Shown: positions 1 to 7,544 of the stretch, piece by piece
Layout: every line of letters starts with the position of its first letter
Position numbering within the stretch: position 1 is the first letter of the stretch
Source: Gemmatimonadota bacterium
Lineage (GTDB): Bacteria; Gemmatimonadota; Gemmatimonadetes; Longimicrobiales; Gaopeijiaceae
Direction of reading: 5' to 3'
Assembly: GCA_003248075.1 (NCBI GenBank)
Contig: QJYK01000054.1
Location: 1-40,109 of the forward strand
DNA length: 40,109 nt
The notes under the pieces: generated by a model
Databases searched by the model: none
Seen by the model: the letters and a program-made list of their open reading frames with translations, nothing else
What the model was told of the DNA's origin: nothing
Program-made: the position numbers and the translations under genes

Positions 1-35
1 TCCGTCGCCTCCGGGTCGGACCACCGTCAGCGTGA
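1..35 (+). CDS. possible 3' end of an upstream gene (partial)
   Basis: One frame is open from the window edge and closes with TGA at 33-35, encoding a tail ending RRLRVGPPSA. The stop overlaps the GTG start of glcD in the same GTGA arrangement used at the next two junctions of this operon (1447-1450 and 2682-2685). That makes it plausible that an upstream gene is translationally coupled to glcD. Ten codons cannot identify a protein, and the other two frames are also open here, so this rests on overlap geometry only. Confidence 0.3.
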   Translation, partial: RRLRVGPPSA

Positions 36-1450
36 CTCCACGACTCCCCCAGGCCCTCGAGCGCCGGCTCGGCGAGCTGGTCGGGATCGGCCACGTCATC
101 ACCGACCCCGACCGACTCATCGTGTACGAGTCCGACGGGCTCACGGCGTATCGCTGGCCCCCGCGGGCGGTCGTGCTTCCCGCGAGCACCGAGCAGGTCG
201 CGGCCGTTCTCGAGCTCCTGCATGCGGAGGGGATCCCGATCGTGCCCAGAGGCGCGGGCACGGGGCTGTCCGGAGGGGCGCTCGCACCGGAGCTCGCCGT
301 GATCGTGGGCACGGCCCGAATGTCCCGGATCCTCTCCGTCGATCCCGAGAACCGGCTCGCACGCCTCCAGCCGGGCGTTGTCAACGCACGGCTGAGCGAA
401 GCGGCGCGCCCCTACGGCCTCTACTACGCACCCGACCCGTCGTCCCAGACGGCCTGCACGATCGGCGGGAACGTGGCCGAGAATTCCGGCGGCCCCCACT
501 GCCTGAAGTACGGGGTCACGTCGCGCTACGTCACGGGCCTGACCGTGGTGCTCGCGGACGGACGCGTGGTCGAGCTCGGAGGGGCTGCCCGGGAGCCGTG
601 CGGAAGCCTCGATCTGGTGGGGCTCTTCGTCGGCTCCGAAGGGTGCTTCGGAATCGCCACGGAGATCGAGGTGAGGCTGCTCCCCCTTCCAGAGGCGGTG
701 CGTACCCTGCTGGTTATCTTCGACGACCTCGAGGACGCCGGCCGGGCGGTGACCGCCATCGTCGGAGCCGGCCTGCTTCCCGCCGCGCTGGAGATCATGG
801 ACCAGGCGTGCATCGAGGCCGTCGAGGCATCGGCCTTTCCCGCCGGGTTGCCGACCGACGCGGGGGCTGCCCTGGTCATCGAGTTCGACGGCACAGAGGT
901 CGGCCTCGACGGCGACGCAGCGCGTGCCGAGGCCCTCTGTCTGGCTGCCGGGGCGCGGGAGGTGAGGAGCGCGTCCGACACCCGGGAGCGCGAGGCGCTC
1001 TGGAAGGGGCGCAAGAAGGCGTTCGGCGCCTTCGGGCGGCTGGCTCCGGACCTGGTGGTGCAGGACGCCACCGTGCCCCGCACGAAGCTGCCCGAAGTGC
1101 TGCGGCGGATCCGCGAGATCGGGGAGCGCCGAGGCCTGACCGTGGCGAACGTGTTTCACGCCGGGGATGGCAACCTGCACCCGAACCTCCTGTTCGATCG
1201 CAAGGACCCCGAACTGCTCGCGCGGGTGGAGGCAGCGTCGGAGGAGATCATGGCTGCCTGCGTCGCCGTCGGCGGAACGATCACCGGCGAGCATGGTGTC
1301 GGGGTGGACAAGCGGAAGTACATGCACCTCGTCCACGGCCCGGACGAGCTGGCGGCCATGGCTGCCGCCAAACGCGCCTTCGACCCGCAGGGCCTCCTGA
1401 ATCCGGGAAAGGTCCTGCCGGACGTGGAGCCGGAAGGGGAGACAGCGTGA
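32..1450 (+). CDS. glcD: glycolate oxidase / D-2-hydroxyacid dehydrogenase FAD subunit GlcD
   Basis: This is the FAD-binding catalytic subunit that oxidises glycolate or another D-2-hydroxy acid to the 2-oxo acid. It has 472 aa, close to the roughly 500 of E. coli GlcD. The N-terminal half is a PCMH-type FAD domain, with VPRGAGTGLSGGA around residue 77 and CTIGGNVAENSGGPHCLKYG around residue 143. The C-terminal half is an FAD-oxidase C domain with NVFHAGDGNLHPN and the typical GGTITGEHGVGVDKRKYM near residue 410-430. The GTG at 32 is chosen because it overlaps the preceding TGA and gives a normal N-terminus. glcE follows with a GTGA overlap, and glcF lies two genes on, so the three-subunit enzyme is complete. 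The exact substrate (glycolate, D-lactate or other) cannot be read from the sequence. Confidence 0.93.
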   Translation: MTPRLPQALERRLGELVGIGHVITDPDRLIVYESDGLTAYRWPPRAVVLPASTEQVAAVLELLHAEGIPIVPRGAGTGLSGGALAPELAVIVGTARMSRILSVDPENRLARLQPGVVNARLSEAARPYGLYYAPDPSSQTACTIGGNVAENSGGPHCLKYGVTSRYVTGLTVVLADGRVVELGGAAREPCGSLDLVGLFVGSEGCFGIATEIEVRLLPLPEAVRTLLVIFDDLEDAGRAVTAIVGAGLLPAALEIMDQACIEAVEASAFPAGLPTDAGAALVIEFDGTEVGLDGDAARAEALCLAAGAREVRSASDTREREALWKGRKKAFGAFGRLAPDLVVQDATVPRTKLPEVLRRIREIGERRGLTVANVFHAGDGNLHPNLLFDRKDPELLARVEAASEEIMAACVAVGGTITGEHGVGVDKRKYMHLVHGPDELAAMAAAKRAFDPQGLLNPGKVLPDVEPEGETA

Positions 1451-2685
1451 GCGACGCCGGCGCCTTGTCGTCGTCGTTGCGGGACGCCGGCATCGCCCTA
1501 AGGGAGGACGTTCGCGGCGTCGCGGTCGGAGACGCGGCACCCGATTGCGTGGCCCTCCCGGGGTCGATCCAGGAGGTCGTGACCGTTCTGGCGCTGGCCC
1601 GCGCGTCGCGACGGGCGGTGCTTCCCCTGGGAAACGGCACCGAGGCGGCGTGCGAACCGCCGGTCCATCCCTTCGTCGTCCTGGGCACGGGACTCCTCAG
1701 GGGCATCGAGGCCTACGAGCCTGCCGACCTGACGCTGACCGCCCGAGCCGGGACCTCGATTCCGGAGCTGGCCTCGGCCACCGCGGACCACGGGCAGTGG
1801 CTCCCGTTCGACCCCCCGCGGCTGGCGCACCGGACCTTCGGAGGCCTGGTGGCGGCGGGCACGTCGGGCCCCCTGTCCACCGCGTTCGGCGCGGTGAGGG
1901 ATCACGTGCTCGGCCTAACCCTGGTCACGGGTGACGGACGAACCCTCCGCCTGGGCGGACGGGTGATGAAGAACGTGGCGGGCTTCGACCTGGTGCGAGC
2001 GGTCGTCGGGAGCCGGGGCAAGCTGGGGGTCATCGTCTCGGCCACCGTGCGGGTGTTTCCGAGACCGGAGCTGGATCGGGTCACGACGGTCGGGGCGGCG
2101 TCGGCGTCGGAGCTCATGCCACTGGCGCGGCGGGTCGCAACGGCGAGCGTCGTGCCGGCCGGCGCCATCGTCATCGAGCGCCCGGGTCCGGGGGGACGCT
2201 CCGCCGAATTGCTGGTCCGGGTGCTCGGGGCGGCGGCGGCCGTCGAGGTGGAGGAGCGGAAGCTCCTGGGCGATGAGCTCGGCTCCGCCCGGAGCGTTTC
2301 CGGCCCGGAGGCCGAGTCCCTCCTGGCCGCCGCCGGGGAGGCGCCGATGAGCGGGGACATCGTTTTGCGCGCGTCGGCGTTGCCCTCACGGCTGCCGGAG
2401 GCCGTGGAGGAGCTCCGTCAGGCCCTGCCTGACCCCACTCTGGTGGCCGACGCGCTGACGGGGCGCGTGTTGGCCGGGGCGACGGGATCCGTGGACGTTC
2501 CGGCCCTGTCCGCGTTGCGCCGACGCCTCCTCGACTGGGGGGGCGGCCTCGCGGTGGCCCGGGCACCGGCAGGGGTGGAGAGAGGGCTCGGTCCGCCCCC
2601 GACCACCGCGGCGGGTAGCATCGAGCTCGCGTTGCGCTCGAGCTTCGACCCCTTCGGGACCCTGGACCCCGGGAGCCCGGTGTGA
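1447..2685 (+). CDS. glcE: glycolate oxidase subunit GlcE (FAD-binding)
   Basis: This is the second FAD-binding subunit of the GlcDEF complex. It has 412 aa, somewhat longer than E. coli GlcE (about 350). It carries a single PCMH-type FAD domain: LPGSIQEVVTVLALA near residue 38, VLPLGNGTEAA near 58, then FGGLVAAGTSGPLSTAFGAV, and GRVMKNVAGFDLVRAVVGS around residue 175. This last stretch is highly characteristic of GlcE. The C-terminal part is divergent and has no GlcD-type oxidase domain. The GTG start at 1447 overlaps the glcD stop, and the gene's own TGA overlaps the GTG of the aldehyde dehydrogenase, which implies translational coupling on both sides. In known systems GlcE is needed for activity with GlcD and GlcF. 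Confidence 0.9.
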   Translation: MSDAGALSSSLRDAGIALREDVRGVAVGDAAPDCVALPGSIQEVVTVLALARASRRAVLPLGNGTEAACEPPVHPFVVLGTGLLRGIEAYEPADLTLTARAGTSIPELASATADHGQWLPFDPPRLAHRTFGGLVAAGTSGPLSTAFGAVRDHVLGLTLVTGDGRTLRLGGRVMKNVAGFDLVRAVVGSRGKLGVIVSATVRVFPRPELDRVTTVGAASASELMPLARRVATASVVPAGAIVIERPGPGGRSAELLVRVLGAAAAVEVEERKLLGDELGSARSVSGPEAESLLAAAGEAPMSGDIVLRASALPSRLPEAVEELRQALPDPTLVADALTGRVLAGATGSVDVPALSALRRRLLDWGGGLAVARAPAGVERGLGPPPTTAAGSIELALRSSFDPFGTLDPGSPV

Positions 2686-4196
2686 GCCTGAGCGAGTCTC
2701 CGACCTCCGTCGCGCCCAGGGCTTCGCGGGCGCAAGCAGGGGACCCGGAGGGTATCCGCACGGCCGTCGACGCTGCTCGGGCGGCTCAGGAGTCTTGGGC
2801 CGCGCGGAGTGTCCGCGAGCGTGTCCGGATCATGGGTAGGCTGGCACGCGTGCTCCACGCTCACTCTGACCGGATCGAACGAACGATCCGTGCGGAGACC
2901 GGCAAGCCCCGCCCGGAGGCTCTGGCCGAAATCCTGGTCTCGGTGGACCTGATTCGCTTCCATGGGCGCGTCGCAGGGCGGGTGCTCCGCGGACGCAGAG
3001 CCGGGGCGGGTTGGATGCTCGGTAAGTCTGCATGGGTGTTGCGAGAGCCCTGGGGGGTGGTCGGCTCCGTGACCGCGTGGAACTATCCGTTCATCCTGCC
3101 GATGGACACGGTGACGCCTGCGCTGCTGGCGGGGAACGGCGTGGTGCTGAAGCCCTCGGAGCTCACGCCGGCTTCCGCCGAGCTGATCCCCCAGCTCTGC
3201 TGCGAGGCGGGACTCACCGAGGGATTGGTGCAGGTCGTGACCGGAGGGGCCTCGACCGGGCGCGCGCTCGTGCGCTCCTCTGTGGATCGCCTCGTTTTCA
3301 CCGGGGGCAGCGACACTGGGCGCGCAGTCATGCGCGACGCCGCGGAGGGGCCGACGCCACTCACGCTCGAGCTGGGTGGAAAGGACGCCGCCATCGTGCT
3401 CGAAGACGCTGACCTGGAGCGCGCCGCACGCGGGATCGTCTTCGGCGGCTTCTTCAATGCCGGCCAGACGTGCCTGTCGGTCGAGCGTGTTTACGTAGAC
3501 GAGCACGTGTATGATGCGTTCGTCGCGAAGGTCACGAGCCTGGTGTCCGAGCTGCGGGCGGGGGAGACCGAGAGCGCGGATGTGGGTCGCCTGATCTCCG
3601 AAGAGCAGTTGCACGTCCTGCAGCGACACGTGGACGAGGCCTTGGAGCGGGGAGCTCGTGCTCTCACCGGGGGCTCGGCCTCTTCCACCCGACCGGACGT
3701 CTGGCTGCCTACCGTCTTGGTCGATGTGGACGAGTCCATGGCCGTGGTCACCGAGGAGTCGTTCGGTCCGCTCCTGCCGATCATGCGGGTGACCGGCGAG
3801 GAGGAGGCGATCCGTCGCACGAACGCCACGCCGTACGGATTGTTCGCGAGCGTGTGGACCCGGGATCACAGACGTGGCGAGCGTGTGGCACGTCGCGTTC
3901 GGGCTGGAGGGGTCTCTGTGAACGATGTGCTGAGCCACTACGGGGCGCCGGGCCTACCGGTCGGTGGCGTGGGCTCGAGCGGGTTCGGCAGGCGCCGCGG
4001 CATCGAGGCGCTCGAGGAGATGACCCGCACCAAGACCGTCTTCGTGAGCCGGCTTCATCCGACCGCCGAGCCATGGTGGTTTCCGTATACGGCCCGCACC
4101 GAGCGCCTGTTCGAGGTCGCGATCGCCTGGCGAGCCCACGGGGGGCTGAAGGGGCTGGCAGCCGGCGCGCGGGCGCTATTGGCGCGAGGAAGTTGA
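2682..4196 (+). CDS. NAD(P)-dependent aldehyde dehydrogenase
   Basis: This is an aldehyde dehydrogenase superfamily enzyme of 504 aa, which oxidises an aldehyde to the acid with NAD(P)+. Visible signatures are the nucleotide-binding WNYPFILPMDTVTPALLAGN region near residue 130, FTGGSDTGRAV near 206, the general base in LELGGKD (Glu230), the catalytic cysteine in NAGQTCLSVERV (Cys264), and the ESFGPLLPIMRV block near 359. The last 50 or so residues form an unusual basic, aromatic tail (WWFPYTARTERLFEVAIAWR). It resembles class-3 or membrane-associated enzymes, so membrane association is possible. The gene sits between glcE and glcF, starting with GTG inside the glcE stop. That suggests it supplies or drains the same acid pool, for example glycolaldehyde or lactaldehyde to the hydroxy acid. 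The substrate is an inference from context only. Confidence 0.9.
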   Translation: MSLSESPTSVAPRASRAQAGDPEGIRTAVDAARAAQESWAARSVRERVRIMGRLARVLHAHSDRIERTIRAETGKPRPEALAEILVSVDLIRFHGRVAGRVLRGRRAGAGWMLGKSAWVLREPWGVVGSVTAWNYPFILPMDTVTPALLAGNGVVLKPSELTPASAELIPQLCCEAGLTEGLVQVVTGGASTGRALVRSSVDRLVFTGGSDTGRAVMRDAAEGPTPLTLELGGKDAAIVLEDADLERAARGIVFGGFFNAGQTCLSVERVYVDEHVYDAFVAKVTSLVSELRAGETESADVGRLISEEQLHVLQRHVDEALERGARALTGGSASSTRPDVWLPTVLVDVDESMAVVTEESFGPLLPIMRVTGEEEAIRRTNATPYGLFASVWTRDHRRGERVARRVRAGGVSVNDVLSHYGAPGLPVGGVGSSGFGRRRGIEALEEMTRTKTVFVSRLHPTAEPWWFPYTARTERLFEVAIAWRAHGGLKGLAAGARALLARGS

Positions 4197-4197
4197 G

Positions 4198-5517
4198 ATG
4201 GAGGCGAATCGAGCGGCGCGGCTCGAGTTCCAGGATGCGCTGGAGCGACAGAGGGAGGGACTGGCCCACTGCGTGCACTGTGGCTTCTGTCTGCCGGCCT
4301 GTCCGACATACAACCGTCTGGGGGACGAGAGCGACTCGCCTCGGGGGCGCCTGTACCTCATGCGTGCGGTCGTGGATGAACGGCTGGATCCCGCCACGTC
4401 TGCGTTCCAGGTGCACATCGATCGCTGCCTGGGGTGCCGAGCTTGCGAGCCGGTCTGCCCATCCGGTGTGGAGTACGGATCTCTCGTGGAGCTCGCGCGC
4501 GAGGTGTCGGCGAGCGCGCGGCCGCGCGCCCTGGTCCCGCGCGTGCTGCTCGGGGTGTTCGGATCGCAGCCGCTGCGCAGTGCCTTCTTCCTTGGCGGGA
4601 GAGCGCTCCGAGCCACCGGGATCGCCCGCGTCGTCGCGCGCCTGCCCCTCAGGCGCGGCCTCCTGGGTAGCGCCCGCCTCGGCCTCGCCATGCTGGCTGC
4701 CACGGCGCCGTGGCGTGCGCTGAGGCGCCTGGGCGGCGCCAGGTCGGCCGAGGGGATCGGACGGCCGGAGCCCCGCGGTAGGGTGGCCGTCCTGGAAGGC
4801 TGTGTCCAACAAGGGCTCTACGACCGGGTCAACGCGGCGACGGTACGTGTGCTCCAGGCCAATGGCTTCGAGGTCGTGGAGGTGTCCGGTCAATCATGCT
4901 GCGGCGCCCTGCACGCCCACGGGGGCGCCCTCGACCGGGCACGCGCCATGGCCCGCGCGAACATCGCGGCCTTCGAGCGGGTCCACGCCGAAGCCGTGGT
5001 GGTCAACGCAGCCGGCTGTGGGGCATCGATGAAGGAGTACGGGCACCTGCTCTCGCACGACGCGGACTGGGCGGAGCGCGCTGGTCGTTTTTCGGACAAG
5101 GTGCGCGATGTCTCGGAGCTCCTTGCGGCAGTAGGGCCACGTCGGGGGGCCGAGATCGCCTGCTCCGTGGCTGTGGACCACCCCTGCCACCTCCTTCATG
5201 CCCAGCGGATCGAACGGGCGCCGCTCGACGTCCTCGGTGCGGTGCCGGGCCTGGAGGTACGGGTCGTCTCGGGGGCCGCCGAGTGCTGCGGTGGGGCGGG
5301 GATCTACGGTATCACCCATCCGGAGCTGGGGGGCAGGATCGGGGCGGACAAGGTTGCAGCGGTGCGGGCGGCGAGGGCCGACGCCGTCGCGACGCCGAAC
5401 CCCGGCTGCATGATGCAGATCGGCGCTGGCCTGCTGACGGAGGGCGCGGAGGAGGGGGTCGTGCACCCGGTGGAGCTCCTGGACGAGAGCTACCGGCGGG
5501 CGGGGTACTACGGTTGA
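4198..5517 (+). CDS. glcF: glycolate oxidase iron-sulfur subunit GlcF
   Basis: This is the iron-sulfur electron-transfer subunit of GlcDEF, with 439 aa (E. coli about 407). Two ferredoxin-type 4Fe-4S motifs lie near the N-terminus: CVHCGFCLPACP (Cys25, 28, 31, 35) and CLGCRACEPVCP (Cys77, 80, 83, 87). Two cysteine-rich CCG domains follow, with GQSCCGALHAHGG near residue 233 and AECCGGAGIYG near residue 361. NPGCMMQI near the end completes the second site. It would pass electrons from the flavin subunits to the membrane quinone pool. It begins one base after the aldehyde dehydrogenase stop and ends in a TTGA overlap with the M20 gene, so it belongs to the same operon although separated from glcE. 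Confidence 0.93.
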   Translation: MEANRAARLEFQDALERQREGLAHCVHCGFCLPACPTYNRLGDESDSPRGRLYLMRAVVDERLDPATSAFQVHIDRCLGCRACEPVCPSGVEYGSLVELAREVSASARPRALVPRVLLGVFGSQPLRSAFFLGGRALRATGIARVVARLPLRRGLLGSARLGLAMLAATAPWRALRRLGGARSAEGIGRPEPRGRVAVLEGCVQQGLYDRVNAATVRVLQANGFEVVEVSGQSCCGALHAHGGALDRARAMARANIAAFERVHAEAVVVNAAGCGASMKEYGHLLSHDADWAERAGRFSDKVRDVSELLAAVGPRRGAEIACSVAVDHPCHLLHAQRIERAPLDVLGAVPGLEVRVVSGAAECCGGAGIYGITHPELGGRIGADKVAAVRAARADAVATPNPGCMMQIGAGLLTEGAEEGVVHPVELLDESYRRAGYYG

Positions 5518-6698
5518 CGCGCGCCCACGATTGGCCGCCGACCGACCTGGCACGGCGCATATCCAGCCACGTCCGATCCCTGCGCGGAGAGCTGCTCGAC
5601 CTAGTGGAGAGGCTGGCCGGGGTCGAGTCGCCCACCGACGCGCCCGAGACCCAGAGGGAGGTCCAGGCGATCTTGGAGGATGCCCTGGACCAGGAGGGAT
5701 TCCGCACGCGCCGCACCGTCGGGCGCGCCGTCGGTGGGTGCCTTCTCGCGGTGCCGCGCGAGCGGAGGCGAGCGCGGCCTCTGCAGGTGATCCTGGGGCA
5801 CGGCGATACGGTGTGGCCGACGGGGACCCTCGAATCCATGCCGATCCGTCGCGAGGACGGCAGGCTCTATGGCCCGGGAACGTTCGACATGAAGGCGGGA
5901 CTCGCCAACGCAGTGTTCGCGCTGCGCACGCTCCGCGAGCTGGGGTTGGATCCTCCGGCGGTGCCCGTCGTGTTCGTGAACTCCGACGAGGAGATCGGCA
6001 GTCCCGGGTCGCGACACCTCGTGGCGATGCTGGCCCGACGCGCTCGAAGGGTCTTCGTGTTGGAGCCGTCTTTCGGGCCCAGGGGCCTCCTCAAGACCGC
6101 GCGGAAAGGAGTCGGAGGCTACGAGATCGCGATTCGCGGCAAAGCCGCTCACGCGGGGCTCGACCCTCGCTCGGGGGCCAGCGCGATCCTGGAGCTGGGG
6201 AGGGTCATCGAGGCGCTCCACGCCCTCAACGACGACGCCAGGGGGACGACGGTGAACGTGGGGGTCGTGTCGGGTGGAACGCGATCCAACGTCGTCGCGG
6301 CCGAGGCGAGGGCGCAGGTGGATGTGCGCGTGCTCACGAGCGTAGACGCTGAGCGGATCGATGCGTCCATCCGAGGCCTCCGCGCCACGGTCCCCGGTGT
6401 GAGCGTCAGTGTACGTGCGGATCGTCGCGTCCCGCCCATGGAGCGCACTGCCCGCAACATTCACCTGTGGCGGCAGGCTGCGCAGGCGGCTGCGGCGCTC
6501 GGCATCGATCTGGGAGAGACCGCCGTGGGCGGAGGATCGGACGGAAACACCACGAGCCTGTTCACCGCGACGCTGGACGGACTCGGCGCCGTGGGAGACG
6601 GCGCGCACGCGGTGGACGAGCATGTGCTGATCGACGACACCGTCGACCGATGCGCGCTGCTCACGCTGCTCCTGATGGCACCCCTCGACGAGGCATAG
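5514..6698 (+). CDS. M20-family metallohydrolase (putative N-acyl/N-succinyl-amino-acid deacylase)
   Basis: This is a zinc-dependent M20 hydrolase of 394 aa, resembling carboxypeptidase G2 and ArgE/DapE deacylases. The metal and catalytic residues appear in order: HGDTV (His96, Asp98), FDMKAG (Asp125), NSDEEIGSPGS (catalytic Glu159, metal Glu160), a dimerisation-domain IRGKAAHAGLDP, and a C-terminal GAHAVDEHV (His365). The only start that fits is TTG at 5514, overlapping the glcF stop as TTGA. No later ATG or GTG precedes the conserved N-terminus. Its neighbours are a GNAT acyltransferase and an N-acylamino-acid-racemase-like enolase. In the Geobacillus D- to L-amino-acid pathway the M20 enzyme removes succinate from N-succinyl-L-amino acids, and I infer that role here. 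A generic peptidase or amidase is the alternative. Confidence 0.85.
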   Translation: MTRAHDWPPTDLARRISSHVRSLRGELLDLVERLAGVESPTDAPETQREVQAILEDALDQEGFRTRRTVGRAVGGCLLAVPRERRRARPLQVILGHGDTVWPTGTLESMPIRREDGRLYGPGTFDMKAGLANAVFALRTLRELGLDPPAVPVVFVNSDEEIGSPGSRHLVAMLARRARRVFVLEPSFGPRGLLKTARKGVGGYEIAIRGKAAHAGLDPRSGASAILELGRVIEALHALNDDARGTTVNVGVVSGGTRSNVVAAEARAQVDVRVLTSVDAERIDASIRGLRATVPGVSVSVRADRRVPPMERTARNIHLWRQAAQAAAALGIDLGETAVGGGSDGNTTSLFTATLDGLGAVGDGAHAVDEHVLIDDTVDRCALLTLLLMAPLDEA

Positions 6699-6701
6699 CT
6701 C

Positions 6702-7544
6702 GTGACGGACTACCGGATCCGGCCGTTCGAGACGGTCGGGGAGCTCAAGGAGTGCGTGCGGCTACAAGAGGAGACCTGGGGGCTGGGTTTCTCCGAGCGC
6801 GTGCCGCCCGCCATCCTCAAGGTGAGCCAGATCCTCGGTGGCGTCGCAGCCGGCGCGTACTCAGCCGACGGGACGCTGACCGGGTTCGTGTTCGGCATGA
6901 CCGGCCTGCGGGACGGCGAAGTCGTGCACTGGTCGGACATGCTGGCAGTCAGGGCGGAAGCTCGCGACGCCGGCCTCGGGGCGCGGCTCAAGGCGTATCA
7001 GCGCGAGGCCGTGCTCGGGCGCGGCGTCACGAAGATGCACTGGACGTTCGACCCGCTACAGTCGCGCAATGCCTACCTGAACTTCGCCAAGCTGGGCATC
7101 GTGGTGCGCGAGTACGTCCGCGACATGTACGGCGAGACGGACTCCCCGCTCCACCGAGGTATCGGCACCGACCGCTTCATCGCGCTCTGGCTTCTCGACC
7201 ACGAGCGGGTGATCGGTCGACTGCGGGGCGACGACGGGTCGCCGCTGCCCGGGCCGGCGCTCGAGGCCCCGTCCGCGCTGGGGGTGACCGACTCCGGCGG
7301 GTCGCATCCGGCCCCCGGCCCGCCGCGAGGGGATCTGGACACGCCCTGGGTTCGCGTCGCCATTCCGGCCGACGTCTCGGCGATCATGAACGCCTCGATG
7401 GACCTGGCGCTGGATTGGCGTCTCGCGACCCGTGAGGTGCTCACACGCTATCTGGACCGAGGCTACGAGGTGCGCGAGCTTCTGCGCGGTGACCGGGTCT
7501 CCCATTACCTCCTCCACTCCGACAGGCTGAACGCCGCGACATGA
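6702..7544 (+). CDS. GNAT-family N-acyltransferase (putative D-amino-acid N-succinyltransferase)
   Basis: This is a predicted GNAT acyltransferase (the COG3375 type) of 280 aa. The acyl-CoA fold is visible as HWSDMLAVRAEARDAGLG (beta-4 and the CoA pyrophosphate loop, with ARDAGLGARLKAYQR near residues 85-105), followed by MHWTFDPLQSRNAYLNFAKL and GIVVREYV. The C-terminal 100 residues are less conserved and Pro/Gly-rich. GTG at 6702 is three bases after the M20 stop. Its own stop shares ATGA with the racemase gene. Members of this family often neighbour OSBS/NSAR genes. In Geobacillus kaustophilus the equivalent protein succinylates D-amino acids. The acyl donor here is inferred, not seen. Confidence 0.8.
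   Translation: MTDYRIRPFETVGELKECVRLQEETWGLGFSERVPPAILKVSQILGGVAAGAYSADGTLTGFVFGMTGLRDGEVVHWSDMLAVRAEARDAGLGARLKAYQREAVLGRGVTKMHWTFDPLQSRNAYLNFAKLGIVVREYVRDMYGETDSPLHRGIGTDRFIALWLLDHERVIGRLRGDDGSPLPGPALEAPSALGVTDSGGSHPAPGPPRGDLDTPWVRVAIPADVSAIMNASMDLALDWRLATREVLTRYLDRGYEVRELLRGDRVSHYLLHSDRLNAAT

Noticed and set aside
3885-3905. TGGCACG-like sequence resembling a sigma-54 -24 element
   Set aside because: It is inside the aldehyde dehydrogenase gene and lacks the -12 GC element. Other TGGCAC occurrences (2839, 5546, 12287, 37376, 38606) also fail at -12.
2418-3938. A 506-codon open frame on the minus strand opposite glcE and the aldehyde dehydrogenase
   Set aside because: It lies entirely antisense to genes with clear family motifs. 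Long antisense frames are expected at this GC content. Its translation is low-complexity Arg/His/Gly-rich with no recognisable domain.
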